NCBI GenBank assembly: GCA_024405895.1
Contig: JAKSNW010000001.1
Coordinates: 80,613 to 144,612 of the forward strand
Length of the DNA: 64,000 bases
Reading direction: 5' to 3'
From: Paludibacteraceae bacterium
GTDB lineage: Bacteria; Bacteroidota; Bacteroidia; Bacteroidales; Paludibacteraceae
Shown here piece by piece: positions 33,779 through 41,161 of the stretch. The number at the start of each line of letters is the position of its first letter. Within the stretch, counting starts at the first letter, position 1. Position numbers and translations under genes: made by a program. Below the pieces are notes generated by a model, which worked only from the letters and a program-made list of their open reading frames with translations, did no database searches and was not told the DNA's origin.

Positions 33779-33801
33779 GGGTGGCGGCAAGTTCGCCACC
33801 C
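33779..33801 (+). promoter_or_regulatory. Intercistronic hairpin
   Basis: GGGTGGCG and CGCCACCC pair around GCAAGTT, with no T run on this strand. It is followed by the shared CGTAATAAAAGACTTAAGCAATG leader, so probably RNA processing or partial termination. Confidence 0.55.
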
Positions 33802-33825
33802 ATAACGTAATAAAAGACTTAAGCA

Positions 33826-34134
33826 ATGGAAAATCAAGAGTTAAAACTGTATGTGTCTATGACCGACAAGTTCATGTCTGGTTGGGGACGAGCAGAAGGA
33901 AAAATCAGCAAGTTTGTCGTTGAGTGTTCAAGTTGGGCGCAAGCAGACGAAATTGAGTTCGTGGCAAGCCATAGACCAGACATGGTTCGAGTAAAGGTGT
34001 CACACATCAAACCCAACTACTCGTCAAGCCGTTATCATGTTTCTCTTCGAACCTATGAAGAGTGTAGCGGATGGAGATACTCAAAGGTGATAGAAAATTG
34101 GAAAGGCGAAAAAGAAAGCAGATTGAGAAGATGA
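33826..34134 (+). CDS. Hypothetical phage protein
   Basis: 102 residues. LKLYVSMTDKFMSGWGRAEGKISKFVVECSSWAQADEIEFVASHRPDMVRVKV has the look of a small alpha/beta phage protein found in Bacteroidetes siphoviruses; no known function. Overlaps the next gene by ATGA. Confidence 0.55.
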   Translation: MENQELKLYVSMTDKFMSGWGRAEGKISKFVVECSSWAQADEIEFVASHRPDMVRVKVSHIKPNYSSSRYHVSLRTYEECSGWRYSKVIENWKGEKESRLRR

Positions 34135-34325
34135 GTAGGTTTTCATTGAAAGAATACGAAAATGCAAATGCGTTCGCTATCCTCGGATATGTAGCTCACG
34201 CAATGAAGAAAAGCGGTAAGAGCAAAGAAGAGGTAGATGAATACTACAAAGAAGCAACTCGTGTAGATTACGACTATCTAAAACGTGTAAGCAATGACAA
34301 AATAGAAGAGTTAAACAAAATGTAA
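34131..34325 (+). CDS. Small hypothetical protein
   Basis: 64 residues, MSRFSLKEYENANAFAILGYVAHAMKKSGKSKEEVDEYYKEAT onward. Helical with an EVDEYYKEA motif of unknown meaning. The start at the ATGA overlap is preferred over an upstream in-frame Met that lies inside the previous gene. Confidence 0.55.
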   Translation: MSRFSLKEYENANAFAILGYVAHAMKKSGKSKEEVDEYYKEATRVDYDYLKRVSNDKIEELNKM

Positions 34326-34340
34326 TAAAAAACCGAGAAA

Positions 34341-35219
34341 ATGGAAACATTGGATTTTACGAATGCAAGGGTGTTGCCCTTGACACTCCAACAGTTGGAG
34401 ATGACTCACAAGGAAAATGACATCTACGGAAAGCCGTTAAAGGGTGTGTATCACTTTGAGTTGATTAACGAGATTATCGAGACAGCGAATAGGAACGGAC
34501 TCAACTGTGAGGTCTATGATTTGTTCGCTGCACAAAACAAAGACAAGCAGCAGCCGGGTGTTGTTCTTTTACCACAGGTAGAAGCAGAGAAAGGCAAGAA
34601 TGCAGTTGAAGCGCACGTCTTGAGACGAGTGTACGCAAACATTCGTTTGACTGACTTTGACGATGATACGTATACAACGAACCTTGCGCTCTCTTTCCAC
34701 CAAAGAGGTGTTGAGCTTGGTTTTGGTAACAACGTGAAGATTTGCCACAATCAGTGCATGCTTGGAGCAGACAACTATGTGTCTACTTACGGAAATGACA
34801 AGGTGGACATTTCTGCAATCGTACCTCAAGCAGAGAAATGGATGAAGGAAGCAGAGTCAAGAATCTTGGCAGAAAGAGAGCGAATTGAAAGAATGAAGCA
34901 AAGAGAGCTTTCGGTCGAAGAAATGTATATCTTGCTTGGCATGCTAACTGTTCTCCGTGTTCAACGTGACACAAAGATTAAGGAGATATACAACGGAAAG
35001 TTGTACCCTCTGAACCAGTCGCAGATTAACCGACTTGGCGAAGCAATGTTGTTAAAAACAAAGAAAGAAGAAAAGGTAAGCGTCTGGGATGTTTACAATA
35101 CATGCACAGAGATGTACAAACCGATGGCGAGTGAAAGCTTCCCAGATACGGAGATTCCGAATATCCTGTCGCAAAATGTAACTCTTGGTAGATTCTTGTG
35201 CGAAAACTACTCTCTCTAA
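34341..35219 (+). CDS. Phage protein, DUF932-like appearance
   Basis: 292 residues. The middle, NLALSFHQRGVELGFGNNVKICHNQCMLGADNYVSTYG, is reminiscent of the conserved block of DUF932 phage/plasmid proteins (asymmetric Cys-Asn region). The assignment is uncertain. A helical tail begins near residue 165 with AEKWMKEAESRILAERERIERMKQRE. Largest product of this accessory operon; function unknown. Confidence 0.5.
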   Translation: METLDFTNARVLPLTLQQLEMTHKENDIYGKPLKGVYHFELINEIIETANRNGLNCEVYDLFAAQNKDKQQPGVVLLPQVEAEKGKNAVEAHVLRRVYANIRLTDFDDDTYTTNLALSFHQRGVELGFGNNVKICHNQCMLGADNYVSTYGNDKVDISAIVPQAEKWMKEAESRILAERERIERMKQRELSVEEMYILLGMLTVLRVQRDTKIKEIYNGKLYPLNQSQINRLGEAMLLKTKKEEKVSVWDVYNTCTEMYKPMASESFPDTEIPNILSQNVTLGRFLCENYSL

Positions 35220-35220
35220 T

Positions 35221-35406
35221 ATGTCGAAGATTAAAGACGATTGGATAGAATCAATGGACGTTAACACACCATCCCCTATGAGGGATGGGTGTGACGCTCC
35301 AGAGAAAGAGTTTGACTATGACTTGCACAATCATATTGAAGAGTTAATGTGGCAAGAAAGATACGAAAACGAATCTAAAGAATGTAGTTATGGAGATAAA
35401 AGGTAG
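35221..35406 (+). CDS. Small acidic hypothetical protein
   Basis: 61 residues, MSKIKDDWIESMDVNTPSPMRDG onward, acidic C-terminal half. It starts 1 bp after the previous stop and overlaps the methyltransferase-like gene by 17 bp. Confidence 0.45.
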   Translation: MSKIKDDWIESMDVNTPSPMRDGCDAPEKEFDYDLHNHIEELMWQERYENESKECSYGDKR

Positions 35407-36158
35407 GGTTCATTGCTTCTTTGAGCAGAGCGGAACATTCAAGAACGAGTTCAAAAAGCTCGGCTATGAAGCAGAGGACTATGATATACAGGACAATTTC
35501 GGTGAGACTGACCATGTGATGGACCTATTCTCCGAAATAGATAAATCGTATAGGGGGGGGGCAATCCGTGTTTGATACGATTAACAAGGATGACCTTGTA
35601 ATGGCTTTCTTCCCATGCATATACTTTGAAAGTCTGAGCATGATGGCGTTCAATTGGGGATATACGAATTACAGGAAACTTGACAACGCACAAAAGACGC
35701 AGAAGATAATTGAGCGTGCTGATAAAAGGCATGAGTTCTATATGTACCTGTTGAAGTTGGTTTATGTAGTGACAAAAAAAGAATTGCGCATGATAGTAGA
35801 GAATCCGTATGCAATGCAGCACTATCTAAAGCAAGGTAATTTCATTAAGCCACCAGCGTTTGTTGATGAGGATAGGACAAGAAGAGGAGATTTCTTCATA
35901 AAGCCTACCGCCTATTGGTACTTCGGATGCGAACCAACATTTGGCTTTACACATCAGCAGACTGATAAGAGCAAGATACGAAATGTAATTGGTGGAGCAC
36001 AACTTGGAAAGGTTGGTAGAGGTAGTAAGGAAAGCGGTTTATGTTCTGAAGATAGAAGCATGATTTCTCCAGACTACGCAAGGAATTTTATCTGCGACTT
36101 CATTATCGGTAAGCAGCAAAAGATAGCATTTAATCAGCTCTCGATGAATTTCGAGTAA
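35390..36158 (+). pseudogene. C5-cytosine-methyltransferase-like protein, split by a run of nine G (possibly phase-variable)
   Basis: Read as drawn, the first frame ends at a TGA 12 bases after G9 (35553-35561), giving 61 residues. With eight G it would continue as SYRGGQSVFDTINKDDLVM to a 255-residue protein ending at 36158. HCFFEQSGTFKNEFKKLGYEAEDYDI resembles motif I of Dcm-type enzymes. LVMAFFPCIYFESLSM resembles motif IV with its catalytic Pro-Cys. VENPYAMQHYL resembles motif VI (ENV). All are divergent, so the methylation activity is a hypothesis. The second frame has its own possible GTG start at 35568. Confidence 0.6.
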
Positions 36159-36185
36159 TTGATGTTTTTAGATTGTTAGTGGTGG

Positions 36186-36217
36186 CACTCCAGATGGAAA
36201 CGTCTGGGGTGTTTTTA
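36186..36217 (+). terminator. Rho-independent terminator
   Basis: CACTCCAGA pairs with TCTGGGGTG (one G-T) around TGGAAACG, followed by TTTTTAT. Ends the accessory operon. Confidence 0.8.
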
Positions 36218-36258
36218 TGTATAATATGCTGATATAGAGGAAAATAATTGGTCAAAAA

Positions 36259-36307
36259 TTTGGTCATATCAATTATTTTGTGTAATTTTACATCGTAATA
36301 AAAAACT
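36259..36307 (+). promoter_or_regulatory. Class A phage promoter, copy 4
   Basis: TTTGGTCATATCA, 20 bp after TTTG, TAATTTTACATCG, TAATAAAAAAC, then AACAAGTAAGAGATATG at the next start. Confidence 0.75.
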
Positions 36308-36329
36308 CACAATAAAACAAGTAAGAGAT

Positions 36330-36500
36330 ATGAAAGAGACAAAATACTACATTTTGACGACAAATCCGAGATATGGAAAATTCGCTTTTGAAGAAGATGG
36401 TATAAAGTATTATGTAATTTGGTACGGCAACCATTTGCCAGCAGCAATGCACGGAGCAGCAATCCTCGGAAGTGAAGTAGCATACAAGAATTTTGATTAA
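36330..36500 (+). CDS. Small hypothetical protein
   Basis: 56 residues, MKETKYYILTTNPRYGKFAFEEDG onward; a likely small beta-sheet protein. First gene behind a class A promoter and a canonical leader. Confidence 0.6.
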   Translation: MKETKYYILTTNPRYGKFAFEEDGIKYYVIWYGNHLPAAMHGAAILGSEVAYKNFD

Positions 36501-36520
36501 CGTAATAAAAAACTTAAGCA

Positions 36521-36691
36521 ATGGTAGAATTTGAAAAAGAAGCGATTATGGAAGTAATCCAAGAGAAGATGTACGAACATTACAACGTGACCAGTGACTA
36601 CGACAAAGAGAGTGGATGCTATCACAATGGTAGATGGTTTTCAATAAACGAAGTGATGAATATAATCGAGGAAGCACTTGATGATTGTTGA
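36521..36691 (+). CDS. Small acidic hypothetical protein
   Basis: 56 residues, MVEFEKEAIMEVIQEKMYEHYNV onward, ending IIEEALDDC. Preceded by the shared CGTAATAAAAAACTTAAGCA leader without a promoter. Function unknown. Confidence 0.55.
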   Translation: MVEFEKEAIMEVIQEKMYEHYNVTSDYDKESGCYHNGRWFSINEVMNIIEEALDDC

Positions 36692-36695
36692 TAAT

Positions 36696-36890
36696 ATGGG
36701 AAGCGTTCAGAAGTATATCGTAAAATGGTTTATGGCAGATGAGTACGGAAAGCCGATAGTTTGTTATCCATGTTATAGCAAAAAGTCCGATGCGTTAGAG
36801 TATCTATCGAAGAACCAAGAGTATCACAAGAAATGGGGTATTCCGATTGAAAGAGTGGTAAAGGTAAAATTAAAGAGATATTCGTTATGA
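36696..36890 (+). CDS. Small basic hypothetical protein
   Basis: 64 residues from MGSVQKYIVKWFMADEYGKPIVCYPCYSKKSDALEYL. An upstream ATG at 36681 would overlap the previous gene. The pattern looks like a small alpha/beta phage protein; function unknown. Confidence 0.55.
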   Translation: MGSVQKYIVKWFMADEYGKPIVCYPCYSKKSDALEYLSKNQEYHKKWGIPIERVVKVKLKRYSL

Positions 36891-37048
36891 GACCTCAAGA
36901 CGATGAACCATGTGTAAACTGTAGAAAGTGGTCGAATAGGAATGGTTGCGAACACTACAACAATGCAGCGTTAGTCCTGTTCGGAGCGTGTTTCAAAAAA
37001 GATATTATTAAGAGAAGAGTAAAAAAGACAAGATATGAAAGCAAATGA
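36887..37048 (+). CDS. Small Cys-rich (zinc-ribbon-like) protein
   Basis: 53 residues. CVNC at residues 9-12 with further Cys at about 21 and 35, and a strongly basic tail (KKDIIKRRVKKTRYESK), suggest a zinc-binding nucleic-acid protein. Starts in an ATGA overlap and overlaps the following gene by 14 bp. Confidence 0.5.
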   Translation: MRPQDDEPCVNCRKWSNRNGCEHYNNAALVLFGACFKKDIIKRRVKKTRYESK

Positions 37049-37271
37049 TTTGAGCAAGTTCGATTTCGTATTCGCTGGAAGCGGACATTATAAAGTGCGC
37101 TATACTACAGAACGAGGTGACTACTATGTGAAGTTGGTTACCGACATGACGATTATCGATGCAACGCTAAATGCAGAGTGGGCAAAGTTAGAGGACATAA
37201 AGATTCTCCGAGACTATGTTAAGAGTGGAACACACTATAGCTCAAAAGGCGAATTGATTGAAAAGAAATAA
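37035..37271 (+). CDS. Hypothetical protein, MKAND family member 1
   Basis: 78 residues. The opening MKANDLSKFDFVFAGSGHYKVRY resembles MKANDYAKFCLKQGDRIRVEI of the gene at 39514, so the two may be diverged paralogues flanking the toxin cassette. Function unknown. Confidence 0.5.
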   Translation: MKANDLSKFDFVFAGSGHYKVRYTTERGDYYVKLVTDMTIIDATLNAEWAKLEDIKILRDYVKSGTHYSSKGELIEKK

Positions 37272-37278
37272 TAGAAAA

Positions 37279-37322
37279 GCAAAGGTACATAAGGCTGAAT
37301 AGATAGTTTTATGTACCTTTGC
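37279..37322. promoter_or_regulatory. Palindromic promoter/operator: perfect 14-bp inverted repeat with a -7 box in each arm
   Basis: GCAAAGGTACATAA (37279-37292) and TTATGTACCTTTGC (37309-37322) are exact complements with a 16-bp spacer. The right arm contains TACCTTTG for rightward transcription of the small gene at 37341; the left arm contains the same box facing left. No T run follows. Confidence 0.6.
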
Positions 37323-37340
37323 ATTGTAATAGTAAGAGAT

Positions 37341-37562
37341 ATGAAAAGGGTAACACCAAGAGTAGTTGTTGATGAAGCAAATCGTATTGGATTTGAAAAT
37401 ACTGCGTATATAGATACGTGGAGAGGTTTTGATGTGTTTTATTGTTATAACAAGAGTGATGGTGTTACGTATTCTGGTCCTCCAATGTTGTTATATTTTA
37501 AGGATGGAGTTGTGGAAGCGAAAGATATTGAGACGGATGTAGAGTTCTTGTCAAGAGATTAG
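37341..37562 (+). CDS. Small protein convergent with the MuF-toxin gene; candidate immunity protein
   Basis: 73 residues, MKRVTPRVVVDEANRIGFENTAY onward, with GVTYSGPPMLLYFKDGVVEAKDIE near the end. No family recognised. It has its own host-type promoter, not a class A one, and its stop overlaps the end of the toxin domain on the other strand by 4 bp. Tail-to-tail adjacency and lysogeny-compatible expression suggest an immunity role; this is inference only. Confidence 0.5.
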   Translation: MKRVTPRVVVDEANRIGFENTAYIDTWRGFDVFYCYNKSDGVTYSGPPMLLYFKDGVVEAKDIETDVEFLSRD

Positions 37563-39247
37563 CGGTCTAATGTAAACATACCATTCACGAACTCCTTATT
37601 TAGAGCAAGACCTTCCAAGTTAAGAATGTTGATACCAAAGTTGGTGTCAACCATCTTTAGGAAATCTTTTATCTTGTATATGATGTTTGTTTGGGCATCA
37701 TATACAAATTTCTTTTCTCCGTTGTTGATGGCAAGAAGAGTGTGACCCTCATTGTTATATTGAGTTAAGCTCTTGTATTGAAATGATATTTGGTATATTC
37801 CTGTTTGGCTCAATTCGGAGTTTAGGATGTTAAACGTTTCGGATGGTTTTGCTTTTACACCTATCAGTCTTGCGTGTGGACTTTTGTTTGTTTGTGGGTC
37901 TATCCAAGCGGAGAAAACATTTGAAGAAAGTTTATTTGGGATGTTGTTAGGGTCGTAAGCAATTCGTTTCGCTGCTCTTACATCATATCCATTTAGACGT
38001 GCTACAAATGTAGGAACACACACTTGACAGTTGTTGCCGAATCCATTGGCTTTGTCTTTGTTAGAAAAGTGTGGATTTACGTTTCCGCTATCTGCCTGTT
38101 CAAAGGTCATGGGTGTTCCTTTTATTAGTTCATCAAAGTTTACTGGAGTCGATGGTTTGAGAATACGTGAAGGACCATCGGAATTACCACCATGTTTAGT
38201 TGGTGTTTGTGTGTACTTATCCTTGTTGTCGGAAAGGAAATAGGGTAGTTTACCACGTTTATCAGCAAAGCTTATACGTTTGGAATTATCCGACACCCAT
38301 TTGTGGAACTGTTTTGGCATATCCGTAACTTTTTGCGAGTCAACGATACGCTTCCTTCCATCTGTGTCGGAGTTAAGGTAGTCAATCATATCATTTGTGG
38401 AGAGCATAACAGGTTCAGTGTGGCATCGGCAATTAGGGTGCCAACCGGTGAACTTGAAGTCTTTTGGGTATCTACCTTGAAGAGTGTCGCAAATATCGTG
38501 GAATTGACCAGTAGGGATTCCTTTGCAGTTGTGGTTATTTGATAGGACAACATCAAATCCAAGAACGTAGTCCATCTGCTGCCAACGCTCATACTCTGCA
38601 GACCTGTATGCTATGTTGATTTCGGAACGAGCAAGCCTTGCGGAGCGGTACTCACAATCCTCGATTGTAGCAGCGCCACCAAAAGTGGACGTATAATCAG
38701 CCTTGAGAGAGTCAAAATCGGAAAGGTATTGCGAAAGTTTTTTGCTCAATGTAATAGCAGACGTGCCTTTTTCGATAGCCGTAGTGATAGCGGTCTCCAG
38801 ACTCTCCTTGTAAGTCTTTGTTAGATTCCAGACCCTGTCGGAAAGATTGAGTCCGTTTCTCTTTCGTGTAATGAAAGACTGTAGTGCGTTTGAGTTGCTT
38901 GGTATAATATGCAACCCATCCATCTTGCCGAAAAGCGAATATACGTAGGTTATTAGTGAATCTTGGACACTCTCCGATAGTAACCATTCTTTGTGAGCAT
39001 TGGTAACTATGTGTTGAAAGGTGTCTTTTGCGAAATTGTCAAACAAACGCTCCGCTGACGGAATGGTGGTCGGAAAGTCTTTGAATCTGAATGTTCCGTA
39101 TGCAGCGTAAGAGTAGTCCGTTGTTAGAACGATTCTTGCTGCTTCCTCATTGTAGAGGTCAAAGATTTTCTGAATCTGGAACACGTAGTAGTCAAGTCTT
39201 CTGCCGAGTTCCTTGTATCTGTTGCGATATTCTTTAGGTAGTTTCAT
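37559..39247 (-). CDS. MuF-type minor head protein fused to a papain-like (Tox-PL-1) toxin domain
   Basis: 562 residues. Residues 1-280 form a MuF/SPP1-gp7-like head morphogenesis domain: ARLARSEINIAYRSAEYERWQ, FDVVLSNNHNCKG and the metal-binding HPNCRCH (270-276). A linker spans about 280-375. The C-terminal domain carries the papain-fold toxin triad pattern: NNCQVCVPTFVARLNGYDVRAA (Cys407/Cys410), EGHTLLAI (His502) and VYDAQT (Asp517/Gln519). MuF proteins ride in the virion, so the domain could be delivered into a host. It is the only leftward gene of the lytic region and lies about 4 kb left of the portal, away from the usual MuF position. Confidence 0.75.
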   Translation of the reverse strand: MKLPKEYRNRYKELGRRLDYYVFQIQKIFDLYNEEAARIVLTTDYSYAAYGTFRFKDFPTTIPSAERLFDNFAKDTFQHIVTNAHKEWLLSESVQDSLITYVYSLFGKMDGLHIIPSNSNALQSFITRKRNGLNLSDRVWNLTKTYKESLETAITTAIEKGTSAITLSKKLSQYLSDFDSLKADYTSTFGGAATIEDCEYRSARLARSEINIAYRSAEYERWQQMDYVLGFDVVLSNNHNCKGIPTGQFHDICDTLQGRYPKDFKFTGWHPNCRCHTEPVMLSTNDMIDYLNSDTDGRKRIVDSQKVTDMPKQFHKWVSDNSKRISFADKRGKLPYFLSDNKDKYTQTPTKHGGNSDGPSRILKPSTPVNFDELIKGTPMTFEQADSGNVNPHFSNKDKANGFGNNCQVCVPTFVARLNGYDVRAAKRIAYDPNNIPNKLSSNVFSAWIDPQTNKSPHARLIGVKAKPSETFNILNSELSQTGIYQISFQYKSLTQYNNEGHTLLAINNGEKKFVYDAQTNIIYKIKDFLKMVDTNFGINILNLEGLALNKEFVNGMFTLDR

Positions 39248-39333
39248 GCAGCAAAGTTAGCAAAAACATTTGCGTAATCGGAGATTTTGTTGTACTTTTG
39301 CGCAACCAAATGATTAAGTGCGTGGACTTCCAT
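39244..39333 (-). CDS. Possible leader peptide coupled to the MuF-toxin gene
   Basis: 29 codons, MEVHALNHLVAQKYNKISDY to NVFANFAA. Its TGA overlaps the MuF ATG as GCATGA, and it follows a leftward copy of the phage leader (GATG, TAATAAAAAAC, CTAAACAAGTAAG at about 39375-39344). Translation coupling is suggested; the peptide itself may have no function. Confidence 0.4.
   Translation of the reverse strand: MEVHALNHLVAQKYNKISDYANVFANFAA
39252..39259 (-). promoter_or_regulatory. -7-like box just before the MuF-toxin start
   Basis: TAACTTTG leftward, four bases from the ATG; no good TTTG is seen upstream. If used, the mRNA would be leaderless. Confidence 0.25.
39269..39300 (+). promoter_or_regulatory. 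Rightward host-type promoter antisense to the MuF leader
   Basis: TTTG, 20 bp, TACTTTTG. Transcription would run rightward, antisense to the MuF-toxin leader, through an imperfect AAGTGCGTGG/CCACGCTT hairpin and toward a T8 run near 39409. Confidence 0.4.
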
Positions 39334-39444
39334 TGCGCCACGCTTCTTACTTGTTTAGGTTTTTTATTACATCGGTGTTGCAACCTCGTGAGAGAGAGTG
39401 ACACCTCTTTTTTTTGTTTATGACTGAAAATAAATGAGTTAACG

Positions 39445-39492
39445 CTTGGTCATATCAATTATTTTTTGTAATTTTACACCGTAATAAAAAAA
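39445..39492 (+). promoter_or_regulatory. Class A phage promoter, copy 5
   Basis: CTTGGTCATATCA, 20 bp after CTTG, TAATTTTACACCG, TAATAAAAAAAC, then AACAAGTAAGCAAGATG. Confidence 0.7.
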
Positions 39493-39513
39493 CAAACAAA
39501 ACAAGTAAGCAAG

Positions 39514-39753
39514 ATGAAAGCAAATGATTACGCAAAATTCTGTCTTAAACAAGGTGACAGAATAAGAGTCGAGATTTCAAACCCATTCGGATTTGACGTT
39601 AAGCAGAAGAACATGTTGAAAGAAAAAGGTTGTTTCTTCATGAATAATGAAGATGCAGTCTGGTACTTCGAAGCAAGTAACTTGGAAGAGTATAAAGAAA
39701 AATGTAAGGCTCTGAAAGGCTTTGAAATGGAGAACTTTCAAATTGTAAAGTAA
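39514..39753 (+). CDS. Hypothetical protein, MKAND family member 2
   Basis: 79 residues. MKANDYAKFCLKQGDRIRVEISNPFGFDVKQKNMLKEKG, then a C-terminal helix with AVWYFEASNLEEYKEKCKALK. It shares its N-terminus with the gene at 37035. Function unknown. Confidence 0.5.
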   Translation: MKANDYAKFCLKQGDRIRVEISNPFGFDVKQKNMLKEKGCFFMNNEDAVWYFEASNLEEYKEKCKALKGFEMENFQIVK

Positions 39754-39754
39754 G

Positions 39755-39943
39755 ATGAGAGCGAGAAAATGTACTTTGATTTGCTACTGGGAAAGCGGTG
39801 AATGCACAGAAGATATAAATTGCAATAGCATTTCAGAAGCGAAGAAAATCGCAAGCACGGCACGAACAGAAGGTGGTTGTGTAAGATATGAAATTTGGGA
39901 CGATGAACGTAAATGTAAAGTAACACAAGGAATTTGTAAATAA
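39755..39943 (+). CDS. Small Cys-containing hypothetical protein
   Basis: 62 residues with Cys at about 6, 10, 17, 23, 42, 54 and 61. Short alpha/beta pattern (CTLICYWESGECTEDINCNSISEAKKIASTA). It follows the previous stop by one base. Confidence 0.5.
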   Translation: MRARKCTLICYWESGECTEDINCNSISEAKKIASTARTEGGCVRYEIWDDERKCKVTQGICK

Positions 39944-39952
39944 TGATTGTAT

Positions 39953-40234
39953 ATGGAAAAAGTAGAGCGTTTCAAAAAGATAACCTCGGAGATGCTGGAA
40001 ATCTTTGAGAAGAAGAATCACGATTATGGAAATTCGTTTGACCTGTCGTGCGACAAACATGGATTGATTGCCGCTATTGTGCGAATGGAAGATAAGCTAA
40101 ACAGAGCATCTACGCTTATAGAAAAAGACACAAGGGTAACGAGAGAAAGTATAAAAGACACTTTGACTGACCTTGCAAACTATGCGATATTGTCAAGAAT
40201 GTGGCTTGAGGAAAAAGATGAGAGAAAACATTAA
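39953..40234 (+). CDS. Nmad1/DUF1599-like protein
   Basis: 93 residues. FEKKNHDYGNSFD, GLIAAIVRMEDKLNRASTL and RESIKDTLTDLANYAILSRMWL match DUF1599, the nucleotide-modification-associated domain 1, an all-helical nucleotide-binding fold related to MazG-like proteins. In phages it is thought to act with DNA base modification. The ATG is preferred over a TTG two codons earlier. Confidence 0.75.
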   Translation: MEKVERFKKITSEMLEIFEKKNHDYGNSFDLSCDKHGLIAAIVRMEDKLNRASTLIEKDTRVTRESIKDTLTDLANYAILSRMWLEEKDERKH

Positions 40235-40514
40235 TAGTTCTATCAAAGAAAGAGCACGTAATTATGCTACCCAAAGAGTTGGTGGCGAATATATAGGTGG
40301 GTTTAAGGGCGATACGTGGCTGTCCTTATACCAAACATACATTGAGATTGCAACCGAACAACGAAAAATTGACATAGCTAATGCTTGTGAAGCATATTGC
40401 AACGTGGTGTGCCAAGCAGAGCAAACAAGTGGCAAGCGTTGTTATTGGAGAGTGCAAAACGAACGATGCCCGAAATTAGAATCGTTTATTAAAATAATGG
40501 AGGATAACAAATGA
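40218..40514 (+). CDS. Hypothetical phage protein
   Basis: 98 residues from MRENINSSIKERARNYATQRVGGEYIGGFKGDTWLSLYQTYIEIATEQRKID. The helical pattern and conserved-looking Cys residues are typical of uncharacterised Bacteroidetes phage proteins. Overlaps the Nmad1 gene by 17 bp. Confidence 0.5.
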   Translation: MRENINSSIKERARNYATQRVGGEYIGGFKGDTWLSLYQTYIEIATEQRKIDIANACEAYCNVVCQAEQTSGKRCYWRVQNERCPKLESFIKIMEDNK

Positions 40515-40612
40515 GAAGAAATGAAATAATTAAGGAGCTTGTGATTGATGCGATAATAGTGATTTTTGCTTCGCTATTTACCTGCATATTGATGAGTATA
40601 ATTAACGGATAG
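40511..40612 (+). CDS. Very small single-helix membrane protein
   Basis: 33 residues. MRRNEIIKELV, then IDAIIVIFASLFTCILMSIING, one membrane helix. Starts in an ATGA overlap. A micro-protein of unknown role. Confidence 0.45.
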   Translation: MRRNEIIKELVIDAIIVIFASLFTCILMSIING

Positions 40613-40614
40613 CC

Positions 40615-40908
40615 ATGAGTAAAGAAATGACACACGAAGAAATTATTAAGGCATGGTTTGCCATTGACGAGTTAGGAGGAGAGAATGTCTATACTGAATT
40701 ATCTTCTTTTCACATCTGCGGTAAAAATGATAAGCTGTATCGTGCAGAAATAACTTGTGGTATAAAATACAATGTCTATTCTATATCTGCTGATAGGTAC
40801 AAAGCGATGGAACGTACAATTAAAGAGTATTCTGCATGGGTAGTAGGAAGTTTGCCTTGCGATGAATCGCAAGGAACAGGGGCAGACAATAAACAAACGA
40901 GACAATGA
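40615..40908 (+). CDS. Hypothetical protein
   Basis: 97 residues, MSKEMTHEEIIKAWFAIDELGGENVYTEL onward; alpha/beta pattern with a polar tail (GTGADNKQTRQ). Function unknown. Confidence 0.5.
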   Translation: MSKEMTHEEIIKAWFAIDELGGENVYTELSSFHICGKNDKLYRAEITCGIKYNVYSISADRYKAMERTIKEYSAWVVGSLPCDESQGTGADNKQTRQ

Positions 40909-40912
40909 AGCA

Positions 40913-41161
40913 ATGGAAGATATAGCAATAAAAGATTTTGAGCAGTTTTGCCAAAAAAACGATGTTAATCCAACAAATATGAAAGCAGACTACTATCTTG
41001 CAGGTCACTGCCAAGGGCAACAATACATGATTGATAAGGCTGTTGAGTGGCTTGAGGTACATAGTTTTGAATTTATTGAACTCGTCAGTCTTCATGGTGT
41101 TGGCGCAGATTGTAGCCAAGTTATCAGCCAGTTCAAAAAAGCAATGGAGGAAGAAAGATGA
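40913..41161 (+). CDS. Hypothetical protein ahead of the helicase
   Basis: 82 residues from MEDIAIKDFEQFCQKNDVNPTNMKADYYLAGHCQGQQYMIDKAVEWLE. An alternative start at 40862 would overlap the previous gene by 47 bp. Overlaps the helicase start by ATGA. Confidence 0.5.
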   Translation: MEDIAIKDFEQFCQKNDVNPTNMKADYYLAGHCQGQQYMIDKAVEWLEVHSFEFIELVSLHGVGADCSQVISQFKKAMEEER

